DNA of 7,147 nucleotides, taken from the NCBI GenBank assembly GCA_020062605.1, contig JAGUWA010000387.1:1-7147 (forward strand), written 5' to 3'. Positions 1-6,140 of the stretch are shown here, piece after piece. Source of the stretch: Parvibaculum sp. (lineage in GTDB: Bacteria; Pseudomonadota; Alphaproteobacteria; Parvibaculales; Parvibaculaceae). The position numbers and the translations under genes are program-made. A model generated the notes under the pieces. The model ran no database searches. It was not told the origin of the DNA and saw nothing but the letters and a program-made list of their open reading frames with translations. Numbering within the stretch: position 1 is the first letter of the stretch; every line of letters begins with the position of its first letter.

Positions 1-294
1 GAGCACCATCGAGCCTTCGTGATTGCCCCAGACGCCGGAGATCTTGAAGATCATCGGCTTTTCGGAATGCGAGTTGTCGAAAACGAGCTTCACCGAAAAA
101 TCGGAGACGACGAAGAGCCAGACGAGCGCGCCGAATGCCAGCGCGACGAGCAGAAACTGGAGGAGCGCCGCCGGATTGGCGACGCCAATCAATTGCGCAT
201 CGCGGCGATGCGCGCCGATCATCGGCACCGTCATCTGCACCAGCGAAACGGCGAAGGCGAGCACCAGCGCGAAATGGCCGATCTCGGCGATCAT
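1..294 (-). CDS. ccmF: CcmF/CycK, heme lyase subunit of cytochrome c maturation (N-terminal 98 residues only)
   Basis: CcmF is the large polytopic inner-membrane protein of System I cytochrome c maturation. With CcmH and CcmI it moves heme from holo-CcmE to the CXXCH motif of apocytochromes on the periplasmic side. The visible part starts MIAEIGHFALVLAFAVSLVQ, a first membrane segment at about residues 5-26. A second hydrophobic stretch follows at about 42-64, then a segment ending ISGVWGNHEGSMVL, which matches the conserved WGNHEGS motif near the N-terminus of CcmF and NrfE proteins. The ATG overlaps the ccmE stop in an ATGA (294-291), so translation is probably coupled to ccmE. The family is about 650 residues long, so most of the gene lies beyond base 1, including the WWD heme-handling motif, and I cannot judge whether it is intact. 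Identity is sure from the motif and from the gene order. Confidence 0.95.
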   Translation of the reverse strand, partial: MIAEIGHFALVLAFAVSLVQMTVPMIGAHRRDAQLIGVANPAALLQFLLVALAFGALVWLFVVSDFSVKLVFDNSHSEKPMIFKISGVWGNHEGSMVL

Positions 295-773
295 GGATAG
301 CTGCCCTGGCCGTAAGTTTCGGCGTGCGGTGCTTCTGCACCTTCGCCCTGCCAGTTGCCTGACTTCTTCAGCGCCTCGGCGACTTCGGGCGGCATGTAGT
401 TCTCGTCATGCTTGGCGAGAACCTTGTCGGCGGTGAAGCTGCCATCCACCTGAATGGCGCCCTCGGCAACGACGCCCTGCCCCTCGCGGAACAGGTCCGG
501 CAGGACGCCGCGGTAGGTCACGGTCATCGTTTCCACGAAATCGGTTACATTGAAACGGACCGTCGCATCGCCCAGTTTCTGAAACGAACCTTCCTCCACG
601 AGACCGCCAAGGCGAATGCGCTCGCCGGGCGCCACGCCGCGTTCGGCGACGTCGCTCGGGCTATAGAAAAAGGTGACACTGTCGCGCAGTGCGAAGAGCA
701 CGAGCCCGGCAGCAAGGCCCAGGATGCCAAGGCTGACGAAGATGAATGTGGCGCGGCGCTGCTTGCGCGTCAT
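291..773 (-). CDS. ccmE: CcmE/CycJ, periplasmic heme chaperone
   Basis: CcmE binds heme covalently in the periplasm and hands it to the CcmF/H/I ligation complex. The product is 160 residues, normal for the family. It has a basic N-terminus (MTRKQRR), a signal anchor at about residues 10-29, a beta-rich OB-fold domain at about 32-120, and the signature LAKHDENYMPPE. In that signature His122 is the expected covalent heme ligand and Tyr126 the expected axial ligand. The C-terminal tail (about 135-160) is flexible and polar, as usual. The open frame continues upstream to 950, but that would add 59 residues without family likeness and would overlap the upstream gene. The ATG at 773 is chosen because GGGAG lies 6 bases upstream (784-780) and the protein then begins like other CcmE proteins. 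It overlaps ccmF by 4 bases. A 112-base gap separates it from the chitosanase-like gene upstream, more than expected within a tight operon. Confidence 0.96.
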   Translation of the reverse strand: MTRKQRRATFIFVSLGILGLAAGLVLFALRDSVTFFYSPSDVAERGVAPGERIRLGGLVEEGSFQKLGDATVRFNVTDFVETMTVTYRGVLPDLFREGQGVVAEGAIQVDGSFTADKVLAKHDENYMPPEVAEALKKSGNWQGEGAEAPHAETYGQGSYP

Positions 774-779
774 GTTTCG

Positions 780-784
780 CTCCC
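780..784 (-). promoter_or_regulatory. Ribosome binding site that fixes the ccmE start
   Basis: GGGAG on the minus strand, 6 bases before the ATG at 773. It supports this ATG over the longer open frame that reaches 950. Confidence 0.7.
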
Positions 785-790
785 GTCTCA

Positions 791-805
791 GGCCGCGATG
801 CGGCC
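791..805. repeat. Perfect short inverted repeat in the ccmE leader
   Basis: GGCCGC, three bases, then GCGGCC: a perfect 6-base-pair GC stem with a 3-base loop. It sits 6 bases upstream of the ccmE ribosome binding site and downstream of the stop of the chitosanase-like gene. No run of U follows on the minus strand, so it does not look like an intrinsic terminator. It could stabilise the 5' end of a ccmE message, modulate ccmE translation, or be chance in GC-rich DNA. Confidence 0.4.
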
Positions 806-885
806 GGCGGGTGAGATATAGCCCGGCTGAAGCGGCCGGCGAAACCGCTAAATCGTCGCGGGGGAAGGGTTTTCGGGCCGCACAC

Positions 886-1824
886 TCAGATTCCCAGCAT
901 GAGGCGGGTGGCCGTCCCTGCGATACCGTCGTCGACAAGACCGAATTCACGCTGAAAGGACTTCAACGCCTTTTCAAGGTTCTCGCCGAACACGCCGTCG
1001 CAATTGAGGGCGTAGCCCTCCTTGACCAGCGCCTCCTGCAAGGCGCGAACGTCGCTACCCGTCATTCTGGGCTCGGTAAGGCGGAGCGTGCGCGTCGCGG
1101 CATCGTCGGCTGAAACGGGAACGGGCGCCGGCGCGCATACTTCCAGCACCTTTTCGTCGATTCGGACGCCGCGCACCGTCATCGGCAGGGCAAGCGACCA
1201 GTTGCCCGCCGCTGCGAGGGCGGCGAAAGTATCCATCCGGTAAACCGTCTTCCGGAGCAGGCTGTTGGCATGGCTGGCGAGCCATGCGCGCCGCTCCGCG
1301 ATATAGGCCTGCGTCCACCTCCTGGCGCTCGCCTTCCCCGGCAGGCCGACCTTCGCCACAGTGCGGTCGCGCATCGCACTCCATGAGCCATGGACCGCGC
1401 TGTCATAGACGACGGCGACGGAGAGCGCTTCGCCGAGGCCGATTTTCTCCGCTGCAGCAATGGCGGGCGTCCAGTAGACGCGGTCGAAGAAGGCGTCCTG
1501 CGTCTCCCGCATCACGGGATCGGCGCCCGCATCCTTTAGCAGGTTGCAGAAGGTCCGGTCGGTGTCGAGACGGAGATCGATGTCGGCAAGGCGCGGCAGG
1601 TAAGGCCGCAGCGCCTGCGCGTGCGATGCCTGAGACGAAGCGCAGTAGGACTTGAGGAGAAGGTGAAGATTGCCGCTGCCCAGCGTCGTCTGGGCGCGGC
1701 CATAGGTGAGGTGGCCGCTATCGCCCGCGAGCACTGTCACGCGGGCGTAGTCGCCCTGCGCCGACCCTGTCTCGAAGATGTTGACGATCGCCTTTGCCGC
1801 TTCCTTCTGCCGTTCGTTCAGCAT
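886..1824 (-). CDS. GH46 chitosanase-like protein with C-terminal peptidoglycan-binding domain
   Basis: The protein has 312 residues. Residues 1-225 resemble glycoside hydrolase family 46 chitosanases, which cleave beta-1,4-linked glucosamine polymers. Matching landmarks are IFETGS with Glu18 in the place of the catalytic acid, GDSGHLTYGRAQ with Asp35 in the place of the catalytic base (17 residues apart; 18 in the Streptomyces N174 enzyme), a central FFDRVYWTPAIAAA segment, and VVYDSAVHGSW near 138-148. Residues about 248-312 form a peptidoglycan-binding domain 1 repeat (MTGSDVRALQEAL, then DGVFGENLEKALKSFQ and DGIAGTATRLML). No signal peptide or membrane segment is visible: the N-terminus MLNERQKEAAKAIVN is charged and helical. 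Export, if any, must use another route. The ATG at 1824 has a modest AGGG 4 bases upstream. The gene lies between ccmI and ccmE on the same strand, with gaps of 69 and 112 bases, and has no known part in heme handling. A muramidase-like or lysin-like activity on cell wall is an alternative. The family call is strong; the substrate is inference. Confidence 0.85.
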   Translation of the reverse strand: MLNERQKEAAKAIVNIFETGSAQGDYARVTVLAGDSGHLTYGRAQTTLGSGNLHLLLKSYCASSQASHAQALRPYLPRLADIDLRLDTDRTFCNLLKDAGADPVMRETQDAFFDRVYWTPAIAAAEKIGLGEALSVAVVYDSAVHGSWSAMRDRTVAKVGLPGKASARRWTQAYIAERRAWLASHANSLLRKTVYRMDTFAALAAAGNWSLALPMTVRGVRIDEKVLEVCAPAPVPVSADDAATRTLRLTEPRMTGSDVRALQEALVKEGYALNCDGVFGENLEKALKSFQREFGLVDDGIAGTATRLMLGI

Positions 1825-1893
1825 GGTGCCCTGCCCCGTCCTGCCTTGTGTGAGTCACGTGCAATTCTACAGGGCGGCGTGACAGAGCGGGGA

Positions 1894-2985
1894 TTAGTCG
1901 GAAAGCGATTTTTCGGCTTCGGATATTCGAGCGAGGGCGGCCTCGTTACCGGCAAAGGCGGCCTTCGCATTGGCAACCGCCTCGCGGGCCATGGCCGGCT
2001 CGTTCAGTACCTCGTAGGAGCGGATAAGCCGCAGCCAACCCTCCAGGTCGTTGGGGTCTTCCTCCAACCGGGTGGCGAGGCCGTCAACCATGCCGCGGAT
2101 CATCGGTTCATCGGCGGACGAGACCTCAGGCCCGCGCTCAACGGTGGCGACCCGTGCGCGAAGAGCGGCCGCCCATGGAGCATCGTCCGGCGCGGAAGCA
2201 AGCAGCCTCTTCCAGCGTTCAAGGGCCGCGTCGCGGTTCCCGGCGTCGAGTTCGGCGACACCGAGAAAATATTGCGCGCGCGGCTCCTTCGGATCGATTT
2301 CCACGGCTTTCTCAAAGTCGCGCAGTGCGGCAGGACCGACTACACCGTCATTGGCCATCACGCGGGCCTCACCGCGCGCGGCGAGGCGGCCGGCGGTTAC
2401 GCCTCCCACCATCATGGCGCGACTCCAGGCATTCGCCGCTTCCTCGAAACGGCCCAGTTGAAGATAGACGGGCGCGACCAGTTCCCAGCCGCGCAGATCG
2501 TCCGGCACCTTCTTGAGATGGCGCTCGATCCGCAGCACCAGTCCTTCCAGGGGGAGTTCTTCGGGCGGCACGTTCATACGCTCGGCGAATGGCCTGCCTT
2601 CCATGCCCGGCGACCCTTCGGCCAGATAGACAACGATAGCGAGAGCGGGCACGGCCAGCGCCAGGACAAGCGCCGTCCCCTTGCGCCAGCGCGGATCGGC
2701 GGCGCCGGTGCGCCGCATCTTCGTTCGCTCCTCGTCTGCCGCAAGCAGGCGGCGCGACACTTCGATGCGTGCAGCTTCCGCCTCGCTCGCGCCGATGATG
2801 CCGCGTTCGAGATCGCGCTCGATCTCCTCCAGCTGGTCTCGATAGAGCGCGACCTCGCTGTCGCCCATATCTGCCTGCGCCGCCTGCGACCCGGCGCGCA
2901 GCGGACGCAGCATCAGCCATAGCGCCAGACCCGTGAGCGCCGCAAAGGCGAGGAAGAGAAATATGTCGTTTGCCGGAAGCAGCAC
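1894..2985 (-). CDS. ccmI: CcmI/CycH, cytochrome c maturation protein with TPR domain
   Basis: CcmI is an inner-membrane protein that captures the C-termini of apocytochromes and delivers them to the CcmF/CcmH heme lyase. The 363-residue product has the standard plan: a membrane segment at about residues 6-26, a charged coiled-coil cytoplasmic loop at about 43-90 (ALYRDQLEEIERDLERGI is the typical CcmI signature), a second membrane segment at about 103-122, and a periplasmic part with TPR-like helices at about 145-340. The start is inferred as GTG at 2985, giving VLLPANDIFLFLAF just ahead of the first membrane segment, with AAGGG 8 bases upstream. The open frame extends to 3219, but those 78 codons have no CcmI character and run over the divergent gene. 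It heads the minus-strand ccm cluster. The start codon is the least certain point. Confidence 0.93.
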   Translation of the reverse strand: MLLPANDIFLFLAFAALTGLALWLMLRPLRAGSQAAQADMGDSEVALYRDQLEEIERDLERGIIGASEAEAARIEVSRRLLAADEERTKMRRTGAADPRWRKGTALVLALAVPALAIVVYLAEGSPGMEGRPFAERMNVPPEELPLEGLVLRIERHLKKVPDDLRGWELVAPVYLQLGRFEEAANAWSRAMMVGGVTAGRLAARGEARVMANDGVVGPAALRDFEKAVEIDPKEPRAQYFLGVAELDAGNRDAALERWKRLLASAPDDAPWAAALRARVATVERGPEVSSADEPMIRGMVDGLATRLEEDPNDLEGWLRLIRSYEVLNEPAMAREAVANAKAAFAGNEAALARISEAEKSLSD

Positions 2986-3140
2986 GAAAACCGCCCTTTT
3001 GAAAACCGTCCCGATTGCCGAGCCTGTATAGAGGTTTCGCGGCGCCCCCGAAAGCGGCGGAGAGACGCAGCGGATGGCTCCGCGGTTCCCGAATTTGACG
3101 GAATCGGGCGGTGGGCCAGGCTGCGCGCTTGCCGGGAAAC
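2986..3140. other. Divergent spacer between ccmI and the acylase relic
   Basis: This stretch must hold the promoter of the ccm cluster on the minus strand and the former promoter of the acylase on the plus strand. A TTGACG at 3095-3100 could be a plus-strand -35 box, but no good -10 box follows at the right distance. A CTATAC on the minus strand at about 3030-3025 could be a -10 box for ccmI, without a clear -35. A short stem (GCGGA, TGGC, TCCGC) lies at 3070-3083. No gene is seen. Confidence 0.4.
2994..3000 (-). promoter_or_regulatory. Ribosome binding site supporting the ccmI GTG start
   Basis: AAAAGGG on the minus strand, ending 8 bases before the GTG at 2985. No ATG in this frame lies near the start of the first membrane segment, so this site decides the start. 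Confidence 0.55.
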
Positions 3141-3146
3141 AGGGGG
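3141..3146 (+). promoter_or_regulatory. Ribosome binding site of the acylase relic
   Basis: AGGGGG, 5 bases before a GTG at 3152 that opens directly into a signal-anchor sequence. It is preferred to the in-frame ATG at 3074, which would put 26 residues without signal-peptide character in front. The site still looks good although the gene behind it is broken. Confidence 0.6.
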
Positions 3147-3151
3147 ATATT

Positions 3152-4082
3152 GTGCTGCGCATCGTAAAGACAGGATTGTTCGGGCTGGCTGCCCTTGCGA
3201 TAACGGCCCTTGCCATCATTCTCGTACGTGGCGCAATGGAGGCGCCCCCACCGATCGATCCAGCGCCTTACATCGAAAAGGCCGCTAGCTACGACGCGAC
3301 GATCGCGCGCGATGAATGGGGGGTGCCGCATGTCTTCGGCAAGCGGGACGCGGATGCCGCCTTCGGCTTTGGCTACGCCCATTCGGAAGACGACTTTGCG
3401 ACGATCCAGGAAGTGCTGATTGCCACGCGGGGGCAGCTCGCGTCGGTGAAAGGCCAGCGGGCGGCGGTGACGGACTATCTCGTCAATCTGATGGGCGTCT
3501 GGCAGGCGGTCGATGCGCGTTATGAAAGCGATCTCTCACCACAAGTGCGCAAGGTAATCGAGGCTTATGCCGATGGCGTGAACTACTATGCTGCACTCCA
3601 TTCGTGGGGCAGCGCTCGCCATTCTGACGGCCGAGCCTGTCATCAGCGCCCGCATCCGCGGAGAGGTATCGCCGGACCCGGTGGAGAAACTCCGGCAAGC
3701 CATGACGCGGCTGAAAACTCATTTCGGGCGGCTTGATCCCGAATGGGGCGAAGTCAACCGGTTCCGGCGGGGAGTCCTCGATCTCGCCGTCGATGGCGGC
3801 CCCGATATCCTGCGCGCCATCTATGCGTCGCGAGAGGAAGACGGCACCCTCACCGCGCATGGCGGCGACACACTCATCATGTTCGTGGAATGGGACCGCA
3901 ACGGAAAGCTCAGATCCGAAAGCGTACATCCCTTTGGCACGGCGACTCTCGACCGGTCCTCGCCACATTACGACGACCAGGCGCCGCTATTTGTCGGAAT
4001 GCGTACGAAGCCTGTCAGGTTCACGCGGGAAGAGATCGAAGCGCATATCGAGGAAAGCTATCAGCCCGGCGAAAGAAAGTAG
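3152..4082 (+). pseudogene. Penicillin acylase / acyl-homoserine lactone acylase relic, internally deleted and frameshifted
   Basis: Two separate parts of one N-terminal-nucleophile acylase are present. The first (3152 to about 3601, 150 codons from a GTG start) has a signal anchor at about residues 5-25, then RDEWGVPHVFGKRDADAAFGFG, whose core (DEWGVPH with a following GYAHSEDDF) is the usual N-terminal signature, and YADGVNYYAALH. The second part is in another frame, from about 3600 to the TAG at 4082. It has FGRLDPEWGEVNRFRRG and later ATLDRSSPHYDDQAPLF, both typical of the C-terminal end of the beta chain. The linker, the autoprocessing site and the catalytic Ser of the SNxW motif are absent from both. 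Complete members are commonly 700 residues or more, so I estimate that over 400 codons are lost. Reading on in the first frame meets a stop at 3734-3736. An active enzyme would act in the periplasm on acylated substrates such as quorum signals or lactams; this one cannot. Its end is 5 bases from the end of the convergent kinase gene. Confidence 0.88.
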
Positions 4083-4087
4083 CGGTG

Positions 4088-5944
4088 TCAGAGAACCCCT
4101 GTCTCCTTCGGCGTCCCGCGATTGACGACGCGCGATAGCGGCAGGTCAACATGCACCGTGGTGCCCTTGCCAAGCTCACTCTCGATCGAGAGCGTGCCGT
4201 CATGCAGTTCCGTGAGGTGCTTCGCCAGCGGCAGACCGAGGCCCGTTCCCTCATGCTGACGCGAAAGCGATCCGTCGAGCTGCGTAAATGGCGTCAGCGC
4301 GCGGGGGATATCGTCCTCGGCAATCCCGGCGCCCTGATCGGTCACGGAAATGCGCAGATATTGCGCGGTGAGCTGTCCGGAGATCGAAATCGCGCTTCCG
4401 TCCGGACTGAACTTCACGGCGTTCGATACGAGGTTGATGAGAATCTGTTTTAGCGCTCGCTCATCAACCACAACGACGATCGGCGGCTCCGGCATCCTGC
4501 ATTCGATATCGATATTCGCCTGCTGCGCACGATGGCGGACGATGCGGGTCGCCGATTCAATGACATGGTCCAGTTCCGTCTCGTCCTCGTGAAGCTTGAA
4601 GTGCCCTGCTTCGATCTTCGAGAGATCGAGAATGTCGTTGATGAGGCTCAGGAGATGGACACCGCTGTTATGGATGTCTTCCGCGTATTCCCGGTAGCGC
4701 GGGTTGCCGACAGGACCGAAGAGTTCGCGCTCAAGCGCTTCCGAAAATCCGATGATCGCGTTGAGTGGCGTCCGGAGTTCATGGCTCATGTTGGCGAGGA
4801 ATTCGGATTTGGACCGGCTTGCCGCCGTCGCCTGGTCGCGCGCATCCCGTAACGCTTCCGCCTCCTTGCGGCGTGCGGTCACATCCTGAATGCCGATCAG
4901 CATGGCACGGCGTCCCTGGAAATGCAGGGTAGCGGCCGAAACGAGGACGTGAATGGTCGAGCCATCCATGCGTTTCATACTGAGCTCGAACGGCGATCCT
5001 GCCCGACCCGTGAGGATCTGTCTGTCGAGACGTCCCGACAGGTCCTCTTCCAGGAAGAGCTGACGTACATCGAGCCCGGCCACGTCGTCTTCCTCAATGC
5101 CGAAAAGTTTCAGCGCGGCCATGTTCGCCTGCATCACATGGAAGGTTGCCGGATCGACCAGTGAAATAGGCAAGGGAGCCGCATAAAAGATGCTCTGGAA
5201 GCTTTCCTCGGTAGCGCGCACCGCCTGCTCCGCTTCCTGGCGAACCCCTACTTCACGCTTCAACTCGTCATAGAGTTCCTGCTGACGCAGCAATGTCGCG
5301 AAGCCGCTCCGCCGCAAGCGGTTTGCAGCCCGCACCATCTCGACCCCGATCGCATTCACGACGCCGAAAAGAAGGCATATCTCGAGCAATGTGATCATAG
5401 AGACGTCGGCGAGCGAGGGAGTAACCGCTATGAAGCCGATGCAGAGGGCCGAAGAGAGAAGGAGATTGGTCGTGAGGCGTGTCGGTACGCCGATATAGAA
5501 TGCGAAAAGGATGACGACGACGCTGAGCAGCGCAGCGGCAAAATCCACCTGCCCCAGCATGAGCGACAGCGGTGCGATGAGCGCAACGAGAAGTTGGGTC
5601 AGCACGGCGCAGGCCATGAAAGGGCGCTGGTCCTCGGGCTCGCAAAAGACCTTAAGTGCCAGCAGTACGGCTCCCAGAGCGGCGAAGCGCCCCAAAGTCA
5701 GCGCAACAAAGGACCAGGAGAAGCCGAGTGCGACGTAGTCGAGTACCATCCAGCTCACGAAGACATAGACGGCGATCAACACCGAGCTGAGACGGGAGTG
5801 TATCTCGGGCCAGCTCGCGCGAATATAATTGTCTTCGAGCACGGGATCGGCAAACTCGCCGGTCCAGCGATAGACGGGTTCACTCTCCGGCTCCCGCCGA
5901 AGTGTGGATAAAACCTCTCCCATCGTGTCAGCCGACCGCGTCAC
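4088..5944 (-). CDS. Membrane-bound PAS sensor histidine kinase, PleC/DivJ/PdhS-like, orphan
   Basis: With a GTG start at 5944 the protein has 618 residues. It has about six hydrophobic segments at roughly residues 52-73, 77-100, 109-130, 135-153, 160-176 and 184-204, then a probable coiled coil (205-246), a PAS domain (about 247-358), a HisKA dimerisation domain with SHELRTPLNAIIGFSE (phosphoacceptor His388), and a HATPase domain. In the latter are the N-box around NLVSNAVKFSPDG (Asn508), the G1 box DQGAGI, the F-box FTQLD and the G2 box GTGLGLPLAK. There is no receiver domain and no response regulator next to it. The FGPVGNPRYREYAEDIHNSG stretch after the H-box resembles PleC, DivJ and PdhS, which act on DivK-type regulators in alphaproteobacteria; that partner is inference. 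The start is unsure. GTG 5944 has AGAGGG 8 bases upstream; ATG 5962 and ATG 5923 are alternatives, 6 codons longer and 7 shorter. The membrane domain matches no sensor family I recognise. Confidence 0.92.
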   Translation of the reverse strand: MTRSADTMGEVLSTLRREPESEPVYRWTGEFADPVLEDNYIRASWPEIHSRLSSVLIAVYVFVSWMVLDYVALGFSWSFVALTLGRFAALGAVLLALKVFCEPEDQRPFMACAVLTQLLVALIAPLSLMLGQVDFAAALLSVVVILFAFYIGVPTRLTTNLLLSSALCIGFIAVTPSLADVSMITLLEICLLFGVVNAIGVEMVRAANRLRRSGFATLLRQQELYDELKREVGVRQEAEQAVRATEESFQSIFYAAPLPISLVDPATFHVMQANMAALKLFGIEEDDVAGLDVRQLFLEEDLSGRLDRQILTGRAGSPFELSMKRMDGSTIHVLVSAATLHFQGRRAMLIGIQDVTARRKEAEALRDARDQATAASRSKSEFLANMSHELRTPLNAIIGFSEALERELFGPVGNPRYREYAEDIHNSGVHLLSLINDILDLSKIEAGHFKLHEDETELDHVIESATRIVRHRAQQANIDIECRMPEPPIVVVVDERALKQILINLVSNAVKFSPDGSAISISGQLTAQYLRISVTDQGAGIAEDDIPRALTPFTQLDGSLSRQHEGTGLGLPLAKHLTELHDGTLSIESELGKGTTVHVDLPLSRVVNRGTPKETGVL

Positions 5945-5952
5945 GCAAACGT

Positions 5953-5958
5953 CCCTCT
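5953..5958 (-). promoter_or_regulatory. Probable ribosome binding site of the kinase gene
   Basis: AGAGGG on the minus strand, 8 bases before the GTG at 5944. A stronger AGGAGGAG lies further upstream but is 17 bases from the in-frame ATG at 5962, too far to serve it well, and the ATG at 5923 has no site at all. Confidence 0.4.
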
Positions 5959-6097
5959 TCATCCATCGCGTCCGGGGCGCTCCTCCTGCGATCCCAGCGC
6001 GCGTAGAGTAGAGAGCAAAGGCTGAATAAAATGCAAAATTTGGTGACACGGCCTTTCTCAATCGCAGTGGCTTGCCTATCGTTTGCGCAGCTACCCA

Positions 6098-6116
6098 CTG
6101 TCCGAAAATGAGACAG
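6098..6116. repeat. Small dyad upstream of the CoA-transferase
   Basis: CTGTC, nine bases, then GACAG, about 25 bases upstream of the CoA-transferase ATG and inside the divergent spacer shared with the kinase. Position and spacing fit a small repressor operator, but five-base arms can arise by chance. I could not identify a credible -35/-10 pair for either gene here. Confidence 0.25.
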
Positions 6117-6127
6117 GGAAACAAATT

Positions 6128-6135
6128 GGAGGGAG
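6128..6135 (+). promoter_or_regulatory. Ribosome binding site of the CoA-transferase
   Basis: GGAGGGAG, 5 bases before the ATG at 6141. It is a near-ideal site and settles the start of this gene. Confidence 0.75.
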
Positions 6136-6140
6136 ACGTC

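Noticed and set aside
774..950. N-terminal extension of ccmE to an ATG at 950.
   Set aside because: It overlaps the end of the chitosanase-like gene, has no family likeness, and the ATG at 773 has a good ribosome binding site.
1828..1875. GCCCTG and CAGGGC as a terminator between ccmI and the chitosanase-like gene.
   Set aside because: The arms are only six bases with a loop of 36 bases and no U-run, so it is not a credible terminator.
1621..2922. A 433-codon open frame on the plus strand opposite ccmI and the start of the chitosanase-like gene.
   Set aside because: It is antisense to a clear ccmI, has low-complexity Arg/Gly/His-rich composition and no recognisable domain. Long antisense frames are common in GC-rich genomes.
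2369..3382. A 337-codon open frame on the minus strand overlapping ccmI in another frame.
   Set aside because: It shares the ccmI region out of frame, and its product is Arg/Ala-rich without domain character.
3588..3610. Programmed frameshifting to join the two acylase parts.
   Set aside because: No slippery heptamer or downstream stem is apparent, and a frameshift could not restore the missing 400 or so codons with the nucleophile.
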